A stretch of DNA of 64,000 nucleotides from Nannocystis exedens. Its GTDB lineage: Bacteria; Myxococcota_A; Polyangia; Nannocystales; Nannocystaceae. The stretch's first letter is position 1, and each line of letters begins with the position of its first letter. The translations under genes and the position numbers were made by a program. Below the pieces are notes generated by a model, which was not told where the DNA came from, did no database searches, and saw only the letters and a list, made by a program, of their open reading frames with translations. This document shows, in pieces, positions 42,105 to 50,733 of this stretch. The stretch spans positions 5,088,001 through 5,152,000 of the forward strand of contig NZ_NETK01000001.1 in NCBI RefSeq assembly GCF_002343915.1, in the 5' to 3' direction.

Positions 42105-42863
42105 TCAAGGGTCAGACGTGAACTTGAGCTCGCGCCAGGTCGCGACCGCGGCGCGGCTGTCGGCGTGGAGTCGGGAGGTGCCGTTCGCGGGCTCGAGCGC
42201 ACCGGTGGCCACCCGCGACAGGCGGAGCGTCGCGCTGCACGGCTCGGGCCGGTTCAGCCCGGTCTTGAGCTGCCCCTGGGCCACCTGCGCCGCGCCCTCG
42301 TCGGGCAGCTCGAGCACGATCGGCTCGGCCAGGCAGGCGACGCCGTCGATGGCGTCGTCGATGCGCGCGACGATCGTCGCCTCGGGCCGCGCCGGCGTCC
42401 ACGCGACGTCGAACGCCTGCGTGCGCGGCAGCTCGGCGCCCGCCTTGGGCGCGGTGATCTCGAACGCCGGCGCCTCGACGGAGACGCGGTAGGTCGCCTC
42501 GTAGTCGTCGTCGACGAGCCGCAGCTCGTGCGTCACGGCGCCGCCCCCCTTGGCCTTGTCGACCCCGTCGACCTTGTACACGTAGGAGCCGCTGGGTCGG
42601 CGCACGCGCGTGGCCGTCGTGCCGTCGACGCTGATCGAGCTGCGCTTGCACAGCGCCAGCGCCAGGCTCGCGTCGTCCTCGACCCGCTTCACTTCGATCT
42701 CCGTGCGCGCCTGCTTGCCGTTGTGGTCGATGTACGCGGTGACCAGCAGGCCCTCCTCGCTCAGCGCGGCGCACGACGCGTCGACGTCGCCGCAGGCGGG
42801 CAGCCACGCGTACGCCGCCAGCGCCAGCAGGCGACAGGACGCGCGGCGGGGCAGCGTGGCCAT
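42105..42863 (-). CDS. Lipoprotein, all-beta, unknown
   Basis: A 252-residue lipoprotein (signal MATLPRRASCRLLALAAYAWLPAC, Cys residue 24). The mature region is beta-rich, with alternating hydrophobic strands (AYIDHNGKQARTEIEVKRVEDDASLALALCKRSSISVDG) and an Ig-like region near FEITAPKAGAELPRTQAFDVAW, a fibronectin/Ig-like pattern. I do not recognise a family. It is translated upstream of the small membrane protein and cyaY on the minus strand. Confidence 0.75.
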   Translation of the reverse strand: MATLPRRASCRLLALAAYAWLPACGDVDASCAALSEEGLLVTAYIDHNGKQARTEIEVKRVEDDASLALALCKRSSISVDGTTATRVRRPSGSYVYKVDGVDKAKGGGAVTHELRLVDDDYEATYRVSVEAPAFEITAPKAGAELPRTQAFDVAWTPARPEATIVARIDDAIDGVACLAEPIVLELPDEGAAQVAQGQLKTGLNRPEPCSATLRLSRVATGALEPANGTSRLHADSRAAVATWRELKFTSDP

Positions 42864-42937
42864 CCTCGGCAGGATAGCAAAAAACCGGGGCCGCGTTGCG
42901 CCGGGGCGCGCGAGCGCAAACGGGCGGCCGGCCGCGC

Positions 42938-43378
42938 TCAGCCGCCGAAGTGCGGCTTCACGACGACCATGATGACGATGAGGAACAGCGGGACCAGCGG
43001 CACCTCGTTGAGCAGCCGACATTGCCGCGAGGTCAGGTTGTAGCGCCCGGCCGCGAGGTCCTTGCGGACCTTGCCGCAGTACAGGTGATAACCGACGAGT
43101 AGCAGGAGCCCGAGCAGCTTGGCGTGGAACCACCCCTGGGCCATGTAGAAGCCGGGCATCTGCACGAACAGGGCGATCCCGAAGGTCGCGGTGAAGATCA
43201 TCGCCGGCCAGCAGATCCCGCGGAACAGCCGCCGCTCCATGGTCGCGAGCAGCTGGGTGATCTCCGGCTTGTCGCGGTTCTCGACGTGATAGACGTACAG
43301 CCGGAAGATGTAGAAGAGCCCGGCGAACCACGCGACGAAGCCGATGATGTGGAACGCCTTGAGCCAGGAGTAGAGCAC
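42938..43378 (-). CDS. hemJ: Protoporphyrinogen oxidase HemJ
   Basis: A 146-residue integral membrane protein, close to the usual length. Signature sequence: WLKAFHIIGFVAWFAGLFYIFRLYVYH, ATMERRLFRGICWPAMIFT, WFHAKLLGLLLLVGYH and LNEVPLVPLFLIVIMVVVKP; the conserved His in the first helix and the Arg/Lys pattern are present. HemJ converts protoporphyrinogen IX to protoporphyrin IX in haem synthesis, complementary to the hemF in this window. The start is GTG at 43378. Confidence 0.92.
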   Translation of the reverse strand: MLYSWLKAFHIIGFVAWFAGLFYIFRLYVYHVENRDKPEITQLLATMERRLFRGICWPAMIFTATFGIALFVQMPGFYMAQGWFHAKLLGLLLLVGYHLYCGKVRKDLAAGRYNLTSRQCRLLNEVPLVPLFLIVIMVVVKPHFGG

Positions 43379-43411
43379 GGCCTACTTTTACCCCGTCCGC
43401 GCGCCGCCAGC

Positions 43412-44188
43412 TCAGGTGCCGGGCGTGTGACCGAACATGTGGATGTGGAGCCGCTCGCCGAGGCGAAACCCGCGCTCGACGCAGATCGGCAGCAGCGCGC
43501 GATAAGCCGCGCGCAGGGCCTCGCTGTCGGTGCACTCGGGCATCAGCAGCACCCGGCTGCGCTGATCGTCGGGGACCGCGAGCTCGCGCAGCAGCGCCTC
43601 GACCTCGGCGACGTCGGCGGCGCCGGCGTCGGCGCGGACGACGAACTTGAGCTGCCACGGGAAGCTCGCCATCAGCCGCGCGAGCACCGGCACGTTGAGC
43701 CGCGCGCGCTCGTGCCGCTCGGCCTGCGCCGGGTCGCGGTCCCACGGCGTGCTGTGGCGCAGCTTCGGGCTCAGCGACAGCAGGTCGCAGGCGAGTCCGT
43801 CGAGCCACACGGTGCCGGCGGTCTCGACGGTGATGTGGTGCCCGGCCTCGCGCAGCCAACGGCTGAGCGCGGCGACCCCGGCGAACAGGAGCGGCTCGCC
43901 GCCGGTGAGGACGACGTGGCGCGGCCCGGCGGCGCAGAAGGCGACCAGCTCGGCCAGCTCGGTGCGTCGGCCAGAGGGCGCCCAGGAGGTGGCCGGCGAG
44001 TCGCACCACGCGCAGCGGAGGTTGCAGCCCGACACGCGGACGAACGAGCTCGGGACGCCGACGAGCGTGCCCTCACCTTGCAGCGAGACGAAGCGCTCCT
44101 GGATCGGCAGCCAGGTCGGCGGCGAGGTAGAGAGCGACGGCCCGACCGAATTCGGGGCGCTGCCAGGCGGATCGAAGGCTGCGGTCAT
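43412..44188 (-). CDS. queE: 7-carboxy-7-deazaguanine synthase (QueE)
   Basis: A 258-residue radical SAM enzyme. The N-terminus has SLQGEGTLVG and the cluster CNLRCAWC (C55, C59, C62), a compact CxxxCxxC typical of QueE. The core includes HVVLTGGEPLL, ETAGTVWLDG and LKFVVRADAG, and the C-terminus has a conserved MPEC region. It acts in queuosine/7-deazaguanine synthesis, ring-contracting carboxytetrahydropterin. Other que genes are not nearby. The start was set at 44188 (MTAAFDPPGS); it is divergent from asnS with only 64 bases between start codons. Confidence 0.93.
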   Translation of the reverse strand: MTAAFDPPGSAPNSVGPSLSTSPPTWLPIQERFVSLQGEGTLVGVPSSFVRVSGCNLRCAWCDSPATSWAPSGRRTELAELVAFCAAGPRHVVLTGGEPLLFAGVAALSRWLREAGHHITVETAGTVWLDGLACDLLSLSPKLRHSTPWDRDPAQAERHERARLNVPVLARLMASFPWQLKFVVRADAGAADVAEVEALLRELAVPDDQRSRVLLMPECTDSEALRAAYRALLPICVERGFRLGERLHIHMFGHTPGT

Positions 44189-44252
44189 GCGCGCGGCGTC
44201 GCTGTACCGCACTTGCGAACCAAGGGCCAGCGGTTCTACGCTCGTGGCCGCC

Positions 44253-45644
44253 ATGCAGACTCCACGGACCAAGATCGTGGACGTGCTCCGGCTCGAGCCC
44301 CCACGCGCCGGTGTGCGCGTCAAGGGCTGGGCCCGCACCGTCCGGGACAGCAAGCAAGTCGTGTTCATCGAGCTCAACGACGGCTCCTGCTTCGCCAGCC
44401 TCCAGGTCGTGGTCAATCCGGAGCTCGCCAACTACGAGCAGCTGCGCAAGCTGACGACCGGCAGCGCGGTCGAGGTCGTCGGCGAGGTCATCGCCTCCCC
44501 CGCGGCCGGCCAGCGCGTCGAGCTCAAGGCCGCCGAGGTGACGGTCGTCGGCCTCGCCGACTCGAGCTTCCCGCTGCAGAAGAAGCGCCACAGCTTCGAA
44601 TTCTTGCGCGAGATCGCCCACCTGCGCGCCCGCACCAACACCTTCGGCGCCGTCTTCCGCGTCCGCAGCGCCCTCGCCCAGGCCGTCCACGAGTTCTTCC
44701 AGCAGCGCGGCTTCGTGTACGTACACACGCCGATCATCACCGGCTCCGACGCCGAAGGCGCCGGCGAGATGTTCCGCGTCACCACCCTCGACGTCGACAA
44801 GCCGCCGCGCACCCCCGAGGGCGCGGTCGACTGGCACGAGGACTTCTTCGCCCGCTCGAGCTTCCTCACCGTGTCGGGCCAGCTCAATGGCGAGACCTTC
44901 GCGCTCGGCCTGTCCGACATCTACACGTTCGGCCCGACCTTCCGCGCCGAGAACTCGAACACCGCCCGTCACGCCGCCGAGTTCTGGATGATCGAGCCGG
45001 AGATGGCGTGGTACGACCTCGACGACAACACGACCCTGGCGGAGGCGTTCGTCAAGCACCTCATGCGCACGGCGCTCGAGCGCTGCGCCGACGACCTCGC
45101 GTTCTTCAACAAGCAGATCGATCAGGGCCTCGTCGCCCGCCTGCAGCACGTGCTCGAGTCGAGCTTCGAGCGCATGACCTACACCGAAGCGGTGCGCCGC
45201 CTCGAGGCCTCGGGCCAGAAGTTCGAGTTCCCGGTCCACTGGGGCGCCAACCTGCAGGCGGAGCACGAGCGCTACCTGACCGAGACGGTGGTCGGACGCC
45301 CGGTCTTCGTCACCGACTACCCGACCGAGATCAAGGCGTTCTACATGCGCCGCAACGACGACGGAAAGACCGTCGCGGCGATGGACCTGCTGGTGCCGAA
45401 GATCGGCGAGCTCATCGGCGGCTCACAGCGCGAGGAGCGGCTCGACGTGCTGATGGCCGCGATCCGCTCGATGAACCTGAACCCGGAGCACTACGGCTGG
45501 TACCTCGACACCCGTCGTTTCGGCACGGCGCCCCACTCGGGCTTCGGCCTCGGCTTCGAACGCCTCGTCATGTACGTGACGGGCATGGAGAACATCCGCG
45601 ACGTCATCCCCTTCCCGCGGACGCCGCGGAACTGCGAATTCTAG
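44253..45644 (+). CDS. asnS: Asparaginyl-tRNA synthetase
   Basis: A 463-residue class IIb synthetase with an N-terminal OB-fold (RVKGWARTVRDSKQVVFIELNDGS) and the class II core. Motif 2 is FRAENSNTARH and motif 3 is GFGLGFERLVMYVTG. The SGQLNGE and FTLGL-like substrate block (SGQLNGETFALGLSDIYTFGPTF) fits AsnRS. It charges tRNA-Asn with asparagine; having it means direct charging rather than only the amidotransferase route. The ATG at 44253 gives MQTPRTKIVDVLRLEPPR. Confidence 0.97.
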   Translation: MQTPRTKIVDVLRLEPPRAGVRVKGWARTVRDSKQVVFIELNDGSCFASLQVVVNPELANYEQLRKLTTGSAVEVVGEVIASPAAGQRVELKAAEVTVVGLADSSFPLQKKRHSFEFLREIAHLRARTNTFGAVFRVRSALAQAVHEFFQQRGFVYVHTPIITGSDAEGAGEMFRVTTLDVDKPPRTPEGAVDWHEDFFARSSFLTVSGQLNGETFALGLSDIYTFGPTFRAENSNTARHAAEFWMIEPEMAWYDLDDNTTLAEAFVKHLMRTALERCADDLAFFNKQIDQGLVARLQHVLESSFERMTYTEAVRRLEASGQKFEFPVHWGANLQAEHERYLTETVVGRPVFVTDYPTEIKAFYMRRNDDGKTVAAMDLLVPKIGELIGGSQREERLDVLMAAIRSMNLNPEHYGWYLDTRRFGTAPHSGFGLGFERLVMYVTGMENIRDVIPFPRTPRNCEF

Positions 45645-45948
45645 AGCCACCAGGCGTGTGGGCCCAGGTATCACGCGCCGCGGGAGTCGCGCACTGCCCC
45701 AAAACGCGTGAAAAAACCCAAAGAAATTGAGCAATTTGGCTGCAGCAGTCGGAAATCTCTGGCGACCCTCTGGCGCAAACGCTAGCCTTGTGTTCGTGGG
45801 CACAGGGGGCCTCGGGATGCAGGCAAACAGGGGCACAGACCACGGGGACAAGGTTGAAGGTTTGCCCGGCACCTGCGTCCAAAACGGTGCCGGCCTGATG
45901 CCGGGGTCACGCACGCAACCTTGGATTGCCTGAGGAAGGATTATCCCT
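45645..45948. other. AT-richer intergenic stretch with an 8-bp inverted repeat
   Basis: 304 bases without a gene. It is noticeably richer in A/T than its surroundings (runs such as GAAAAAACCCAAAGAAATTGAGC). A perfect inverted repeat CCGGCACC (45866-45873) and GGTGCCGG (45886-45893) lies in the middle. A similar hairpin is downstream of the next gene. Confidence 0.5.
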
Positions 45949-46404
45949 ATGTATCTGCGGAGAAACAAAGTCCGATGTGGTGAGTCGCGCAGGACCTACC
46001 TGTCCATCGCGCACAACGTGTGGTGGTCCGGCGAGGGGAACAAGAAGGCGCAGAGCCGACCCATCGTCGTGGCCAGCTTCGGAGTCGAAGATCAGGTCGA
46101 TGTCGACCTGGCCCGCGACCTGGTCGCAGCGGTCGAACGCTGCGCCCCGAAGTTCCAAATCCGCCGAGGCGAGGGCAAAGAAGCGACGATGCGGATCGCC
46201 CAGGAGATCCGCAAGATCGAACCCTTCCTCAAGGTGCTCGCCAGCCGCAAGCTGGGCCTCGCCCAGCACTTGCCGCCGCATCCGGAGCGCATGGCGATCC
46301 TCGAGGCGCTGATCCGCGACAAGCTCAGCGACCCGGCCGACACCACGGTCGCCGCCCGCGAAGAGGCGATCCTGTCGAGCCTCAAGACCCACCTCTCCGC
46401 GTGA
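45949..46404 (+). CDS. Stand-alone protein resembling an IS1634-type transposase N-terminal domain
   Basis: A 151-residue protein beginning MYLRRNKVRCGESRRTYLSIAHNVWW ... RPIVVASFGVEDQVDVDLARDLVAAVERC. This resembles the N-terminal region of IS1634/IS4-group transposases (MYLR-x-R, an aromatic tyrosine strand, then VLxxLG-like block), but the catalytic DDE core that should follow is absent; instead the protein ends in helices (HLPPHPERMAILEALIRDKL ... ILSSLKTHLSA). A clear ribosome site (GAGGAAGGA) 8 bases before the ATG and a downstream terminator suggest an expressed gene. It is either a truncated transposase or a domesticated regulator/RNA-guiding-like domain. I am only moderately confident of the family link. 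Confidence 0.7.
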   Translation: MYLRRNKVRCGESRRTYLSIAHNVWWSGEGNKKAQSRPIVVASFGVEDQVDVDLARDLVAAVERCAPKFQIRRGEGKEATMRIAQEIRKIEPFLKVLASRKLGLAQHLPPHPERMAILEALIRDKLSDPADTTVAAREEAILSSLKTHLSA

Positions 46405-46420
46405 ACATCCGCGGCGACTT

Positions 46421-46457
46421 GGCATCGCTCCTCCCTCCGGGAGGCGATGCCCTTTGT
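46421..46457 (+). terminator. Rho-independent terminator after the transposase-like gene
   Basis: GGCATCG followed by CTCCTCCC pairs with GGGAGG and CGATGCC around a 3-base loop, followed by CTTTGTC. A long GC stem 17 bases after the stop codon. Confidence 0.75.
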
Positions 46458-46492
46458 CGCCAGTGAATTTTCCTCGGCCCATCCAGCGCACA

Positions 46493-46524
46493 CGGCACCG
46501 CTTCCCTCCCCCGGGACGGTGCCG
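46493..46524. other. CGGCACCG/CGGTGCCG hairpin
   Basis: A perfect 8-bp inverted repeat with a 16-base loop rich in C and G. Its arms match those of the hairpin at 45866-45893 on the other side of the transposase-like gene. Confidence 0.6.
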
Positions 46525-47279
46525 TTGTCGCGACCGGAGATCGCTTCGCCTGCGATCTCGCAGGCAACATTCTCGAGCACGAGGCCACGACGAGGCGATC
46601 TCTTGCCGCGCCGCGAACGCGTCGCGCGAGTGCAAAGGGCAGCACCCGTGCGCGAGCGTGCCCGACGTGCCCACGCCCTCGCGCGAGCGCGAGCCTCCGA
46701 TGCATACGCAAGAGGCGATCTCCGCGAAGCAGATGCGCCCTCGTGCGGGGCCACGGCGCGCGCTTTCGCTGCGTCCGCAGCTCGCAACGACCGGCCGCGC
46801 GCCGGCGAGACCGAAGCGAAGCGACGCGAGGTCGAAAGGGGGAGCGCTCAGACGAGGTTGGCGACGCCAGCTCGCGGAGCGACCAGCCTCGAGAGCGCGG
46901 CGCTCGTCGCGGCGCGCATCACAGGATGCACTGGCTGCGGGGAGCGCATGAGGCGGAGCGACCAGCCTCGAGAGCGCGGCTCTCGTCGCGGCGCGAATCA
47001 CAGGATGCACTGGCTGCGGGGAGCGGATGAGGCGGAGCGACCAGCCTCGAGAGCGCGGCGCTCGTCGCGGCGCGAATCACAGGATGAGCGCGTGAGGCGG
47101 AGCGACAGCCTCGAGAGCGCGACTCTCCGCGAACTCCGTCGCGACCCCGAGCCGGCGGAGCAACCGCGAGCGAGAGGTCGACGTCCGCCGCGCGGCTCGC
47201 TGGCAGCGCTGCGCGCCCCTGGATACTCCAGCGAACACGCGAACCGGCCGCGCCGATTCGCGTGCCCGGGCGAACCGGC
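46525..47279. repeat. Gene-free region with 79-bp tandem repeats
   Basis: Part of the 875-base gap 46405-47279. A 79-base unit (CGGAGCGACCAGCCTCGAGAGC ... ATCACAGGATGCACTGGCTG) starts at 46875, 46954 and 47033 and a fourth, 14 bases shorter, at 47098. A degenerate palindrome GCCTGCGATCTCGCAGGC and a GAGATCGC/GCGATCTC hairpin lie near 46540-46565. Frames that stay open here are low-complexity and not believed to be genes. Confidence 0.75.
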
Positions 47280-48491
47280 TCAGCTCTTCAGCAGCGAGAG
47301 CAACTGCTCCGCCGGCAGCGGCGCGTCGGGGCGGCGCGAGACGAACACGTTGGTGCTGCCGAGGCGCAGCAGCGTGCCGACGCCGAGGCGCGGGGCCAGC
47401 ACCTCGAGCGCCTTGACCTTCGTGCCGCCGAGATCGATCTCTCGGGCCCGCTCCTCGAACTTCGGGCGGTTCAGCGGCTGGGCGTCGACGAACACCTCGC
47501 TGAAGAACTCGACCTTGACGGCGAAGTCGATCGAGCGACCGGTGAGGGTCTTCAGCAGCGAGCCCGGCAAGCCGTCGGGCAGCGAGCTCTCGACCACCGG
47601 CACCATGTAGTTGCTCAGCACCGAGGTCTCCGACAGCTCGACCGGGACCAGGACCACGAGGCCGCGCTCGTCCTCGACGTACTTCAGCGACTTGGCGGCG
47701 CTCTCGCTGCGCGCCTGCAGCTCCTGCAGTTCGGCCGCCCGCTCGCTGGCGCGGCGCTTGGCGTCCTCGGCGGCGCTGATCTGCGGCCCCTTGGCGGGCG
47801 CCTTGGCCGGCTGACTCGCCGCTCCCGGGGCGCCGGCAGAGCTCGGCGGCGGGGCCGAGAAGCCCTGCGTGAGACCACCGCCGCGCGAGGGGGGCGGCGG
47901 GGGCGACGGCTCCTCGCCCATGTCGTCGAGGTCCTCCTCCCCGGCGTCGCCGCCGGGCGGCTGGCCGACCAGCGTCATCAGCAGGTTCTGGTCGTTGCCG
48001 GTCGGCTCCATCAGCGACAGCTCGATGCGAGGCCCGCCGGGGAAGCCGTTGGCGAGGTCGCCGACGGAGATCCGCAGCTGATCGACGAGACGCGTGACCG
48101 GCCAGTGCTGGCCCGTGGCGTCGCGGTCGCTGTCGTCGGCCGCCAGCGCCTGGCCCCGCTGGGCGACCAGAAAGCCCTCGCGGCGGTTGGGGCCGGTGCG
48201 CACGTAGTAGACGAAGCACTGCCGCGGCACCGCCTGGCTGGCGGCCAGCGCGATGTCGGGGTTGGTGCGCCAGAACTCGGCCGGATCGTCACCGACGACG
48301 CTTCCGCGGATCCGCGCCAGCGCCAGCGGCGACGTCGGGTGCCGGGAGATCTCGAGCGTCGCGTCGAGGATGTTGCGGACCTTGCCGAGCAACAGCTCGG
48401 CGATCACGGCCGCAAGCACCGTCGGTCGGAACATGTCGAGCGGGAAGATCAGCCCGCCGTGGCTCGTGGGCGCGGTGGAGAGGGTGTCCAT
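47280..48491 (-). CDS. Unknown protein with a Pro/Gly-rich linker
   Basis: A 403-residue protein. The N-terminus has LIFPLDMFRPTVLAAVIAELLLGKVRNILDATLEISRHP without a signal peptide. A Pro/Ser/Gly/Ala-rich linker (about 195-240) separates it from a C-terminal domain (AKRRASERAAELQELQARSESAAKSLKYVEDERGLVVLVPVELSETS ... LRLGSTNVFVSRRPD) that starts with a likely coiled-coil/helical stretch. I do not recognise any domain. It precedes no coupled gene. The ATG at 48491 follows a plausible minus-strand start; the 18-base gap to the next gene upstream suggests co-transcription with the lipoprotein at 48509. Confidence 0.7.
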   Translation of the reverse strand: MDTLSTAPTSHGGLIFPLDMFRPTVLAAVIAELLLGKVRNILDATLEISRHPTSPLALARIRGSVVGDDPAEFWRTNPDIALAASQAVPRQCFVYYVRTGPNRREGFLVAQRGQALAADDSDRDATGQHWPVTRLVDQLRISVGDLANGFPGGPRIELSLMEPTGNDQNLLMTLVGQPPGGDAGEEDLDDMGEEPSPPPPPSRGGGLTQGFSAPPPSSAGAPGAASQPAKAPAKGPQISAAEDAKRRASERAAELQELQARSESAAKSLKYVEDERGLVVLVPVELSETSVLSNYMVPVVESSLPDGLPGSLLKTLTGRSIDFAVKVEFFSEVFVDAQPLNRPKFEERAREIDLGGTKVKALEVLAPRLGVGTLLRLGSTNVFVSRRPDAPLPAEQLLSLLKS

Positions 48492-48508
48492 AGGGTGGCG
48501 GGAGGATA

Positions 48509-49138
48509 TTAGCCCGGGCCGAGTACAGCCAGCGAGAAGTGCCACTGGCCCGCGGCCAGGTTGGTCGGGAAGCGGCCGACCACGACCTCCGCGCCGGTGG
48601 CGGTCGGGCAGCGATGGAAATCGGCGAGAGCGTTGTCCGCGCGGCTGGCGGAGACCCACGGCTCGCGACAGATGCCGCGCAGCCGCTGCATGGCCTGACG
48701 GACCAGTTCGCCGCTGTCCTGATCGGACAGGTCGCGGGCGACCAGGCCGATCGTGCTGTCACGGCCGAGCTCGAGCTCGAGCTCGTGGCCGAGCGCCGCG
48801 AACGGGGACCTGGGCGCGCACCGGACGGCGTCGGGCGGGGGGTCCTCCGAGAGAGCCTCCGGCACCTCGCTGCACATCTGCTTGGCCAGCCGCGGGACCG
48901 AGACGGTGGTCGAGCCGCCGGACAGCGTCTCGCTGGCGTCGGTGGTGAACTGCGCCAGCGCCTGCCAGTTGTCCCGCGGACCGTTGCCGCGGGTGCTGCC
49001 GCGACCGCCGCCGCTGCCGCCCGCGCCCTTGCTCGACCCGCCGCGACCGCTGACCGCCTTGTCCCACGCCTCGCGCGACTTCTCGGTCGCGCTCGTGCAG
49101 GCGACGCACGCGAGGACGAGGACGAGGAGGGGACGCAC
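48509..49138 (-). CDS. Glycine/serine-rich lipoprotein, unknown
   Basis: A 209-residue lipoprotein starting at GTG 49138 (VRPLLVLVLACVAC, lipid Cys about residue 14). Residues about 30-55 are Gly/Ser/Arg-rich. The remaining part has two Cys-containing alpha/beta segments (LAKQMCSEVPEALSEDPPPDAVRC). No domain recognised. The in-frame extension upstream of the GTG would remove the signal peptide. Its 3' end is followed after 17 bases by the next minus-strand gene. Confidence 0.7.
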   Translation of the reverse strand: MRPLLVLVLACVACTSATEKSREAWDKAVSGRGGSSKGAGGSGGGRGSTRGNGPRDNWQALAQFTTDASETLSGGSTTVSVPRLAKQMCSEVPEALSEDPPPDAVRCAPRSPFAALGHELELELGRDSTIGLVARDLSDQDSGELVRQAMQRLRGICREPWVSASRADNALADFHRCPTATGAEVVVGRFPTNLAAGQWHFSLAVLGPG

Positions 49139-49170
49139 CGTGCGGGCGTAGCACCGCCGGCAGTGGGGGT

Positions 49171-49336
49171 CTAGCGCCGTCGTACGCCGCGGACCGAACA
49201 CCCCGGCCGATGGTCGCCGCAGCGCCCGGTGGCAGGCCTGGCGCACGCCTCGATCGGTGGCTGCCTGGCCCGAGATCTAGCGCCGTCGTACGCCGCCGAC
49301 GAACACCCGATCGATGGCCGCCGCGGTGCCCGACAG
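49171..49336. repeat. Duplicated 3' end of hutF
   Basis: A ~58-base block, CTAGCGCCGTCGTACGCCGC followed by GAACACC and GATGG-CCGCCGC, occurs at 49171 and again at 49277, where it is the end of hutF including its stop codon (complement TAG). The offset is 106 bases. Between them a half-repeat GGTGGCAGGCCTGG / GGTGGCTGCCTGG is also present. Confidence 0.75.
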
Positions 49337-50593
49337 CCACAGGGCTTCGTGCGCCTGATCGTCCGGCAGATCGGCGAGGTGGGGGTGGTCGAGGTCCGCG
49401 GCGCAGGCGTCGAAGGGGTTCCCGGGGGCGAGGCGGCCGAGCTCGGGGCGCCCGAGGGCGCGTGCGCCTCCGAGGGTGGCGATGTCGAGGAGGGTGCGGG
49501 CGACCGGGTCCGGGCCGGCGAGGCACAGGCGCGCCTGCGCGCGCAGACGCTCGTGCATCTCGAGCAGGCGGGCCTCCTGGACGAGATCGATCACGGCGTT
49601 GCTGTCGCTGCCGAGGGCGAGGCCGGTGCGGTGCTGGCGGTGCCGCGGGGCGGGGATGATCCCGTCGCCGAGGTCGGCCTCGGTGGTGGGGCAGGCGCAG
49701 ACGTTGTGACCGGCGAGCAGGTCGTGGTCGCGGTCCTCGAGGTGGATCGCGTGGACGGCGGTGAAGCTGCCGGGTCGCGCGAGGCAGCCGGCCTCGGCGA
49801 ACACCTCGGTCGGGCTGCGGCCGTGCTCGGCGCGGCACTCCTCGTTCTCGCGGCCCTGCTCGGAGACGTGGGCGTGGATCACGAGGTCGTGGGCGCGGGC
49901 GTAGTCGGCGAGCTCGGACAGCGCGGCGAGCGGGACGGCTCGCACGCTGTGCGGGGCGAGGCCGACGGCGTGGCCCTCGCCGCGCAAGGTGTCGACGCGG
50001 GCGAGGTAGCGCTCGACGGTGCCGTCGCAGAATCGGCGCTGCTCGGCCAGCGGCGGGCGACCGGCGCCGGCGCGCGCGTAGTAGACCTCGAGCAGGACCA
50101 CGCGGATCCCGACCTCGGCGCCGGCGCGCAAGACCTGCCGCGACAGCTCGTTCGGGTCGGCGTAGGGGGTGCCGTCGGGCGCGTGGTGCAGGTAGTGAAA
50201 CTCGCCGACGCAGGTGACCCCGGCGCGCAGCATCTCGGCGTAGCAGCGGCGCGTGACGGCGTAGACCTCGTCGGGCCCGAGGCGGCTGGCGACGCGGTAC
50301 ATCGCCTCGCGCCAGCTCCAAAAGCTGGACGGATCGCCCTCGCCGCGCCGCTGCGTGCCGCCGCGGATCGCCCGCTGAAAGGCGTGGCTGTGAGCGTTGA
50401 CGAGGCCGGGGTAGAGGAGCCGCCGGCCGAGGTCGTGAACGACCGTCGGCGCGTCCGCCGGCAGCCCGGCGGCGGTGCGGACGATGACGCCCCGGCCGTC
50501 GACCTCGACGTAGGGCCGCTCGACCCAGACGTCGCCGAGGAGGCCCCAGGCGGCGAGGTAGCCGACGCGATCGTCAGATGGTGCTTCGGACAT
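49277..50593 (-). CDS. hutF: Formimidoylglutamate deiminase
   Basis: A 438-residue amidohydrolase-superfamily enzyme. Motifs: NAHSHAFQRAIRGG (metal ligands H68, H70), SSFWSWREAMY, APHSVRAVP, VIHAHVSEQ, and LGSDSNAVID with the catalytic Asp. This is the HutF pattern, converting N-formimidoyl-glutamate to N-formyl-glutamate in one histidine degradation route. No other hut genes are in the window. The start ATG at 50593 (ATGTCCGAAGC) lies in a dispersed motif copy. A 140-base gap with several motif copies separates it from the upstream protease gene. Confidence 0.93.
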   Translation of the reverse strand: MSEAPSDDRVGYLAAWGLLGDVWVERPYVEVDGRGVIVRTAAGLPADAPTVVHDLGRRLLYPGLVNAHSHAFQRAIRGGTQRRGEGDPSSFWSWREAMYRVASRLGPDEVYAVTRRCYAEMLRAGVTCVGEFHYLHHAPDGTPYADPNELSRQVLRAGAEVGIRVVLLEVYYARAGAGRPPLAEQRRFCDGTVERYLARVDTLRGEGHAVGLAPHSVRAVPLAALSELADYARAHDLVIHAHVSEQGRENEECRAEHGRSPTEVFAEAGCLARPGSFTAVHAIHLEDRDHDLLAGHNVCACPTTEADLGDGIIPAPRHRQHRTGLALGSDSNAVIDLVQEARLLEMHERLRAQARLCLAGPDPVARTLLDIATLGGARALGRPELGRLAPGNPFDACAADLDHPHLADLPDDQAHEALWLSGTAAAIDRVFVGGVRRR

Positions 50594-50725
50594 GTTCTAA
50601 AGTGAAGGTGAGGCGAGCGCGGCGTGGCGCTCGAGGTAGGTCAGTCGGAGAGCTCCGAGGCGGTGCTTCCGGATATGCGCAGAGCCCGTGAGCGGCTGCG
50701 CTTTCGCGCATGTCTGATCGGGCAG
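50586..50725. repeat. Mini-palindrome copies between hutF and the aspartic-protease gene
   Basis: GGACATGTTC, GGATATGCGC and GCATGTCTG occur at about 50588, 50670 and 50707. No gene is seen in this gap. Confidence 0.5.
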
Positions 50726-50733
50726 GCACGGAG

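Noticed and set aside
42876..42905. Terminator for hemJ (minus strand T6 run after a GC-rich stretch)
   Set aside because: The T run is good but only a 4-bp self-complementary CCGG stem is visible, so the structure is too weak to call.
46447..47610. Long plus-strand open frame across the repeats after the transposase-like gene
   Set aside because: It is Arg/Ala/Ser-rich low-complexity that crosses tandem repeats and the antisense of the 47280 gene; no domain is visible.
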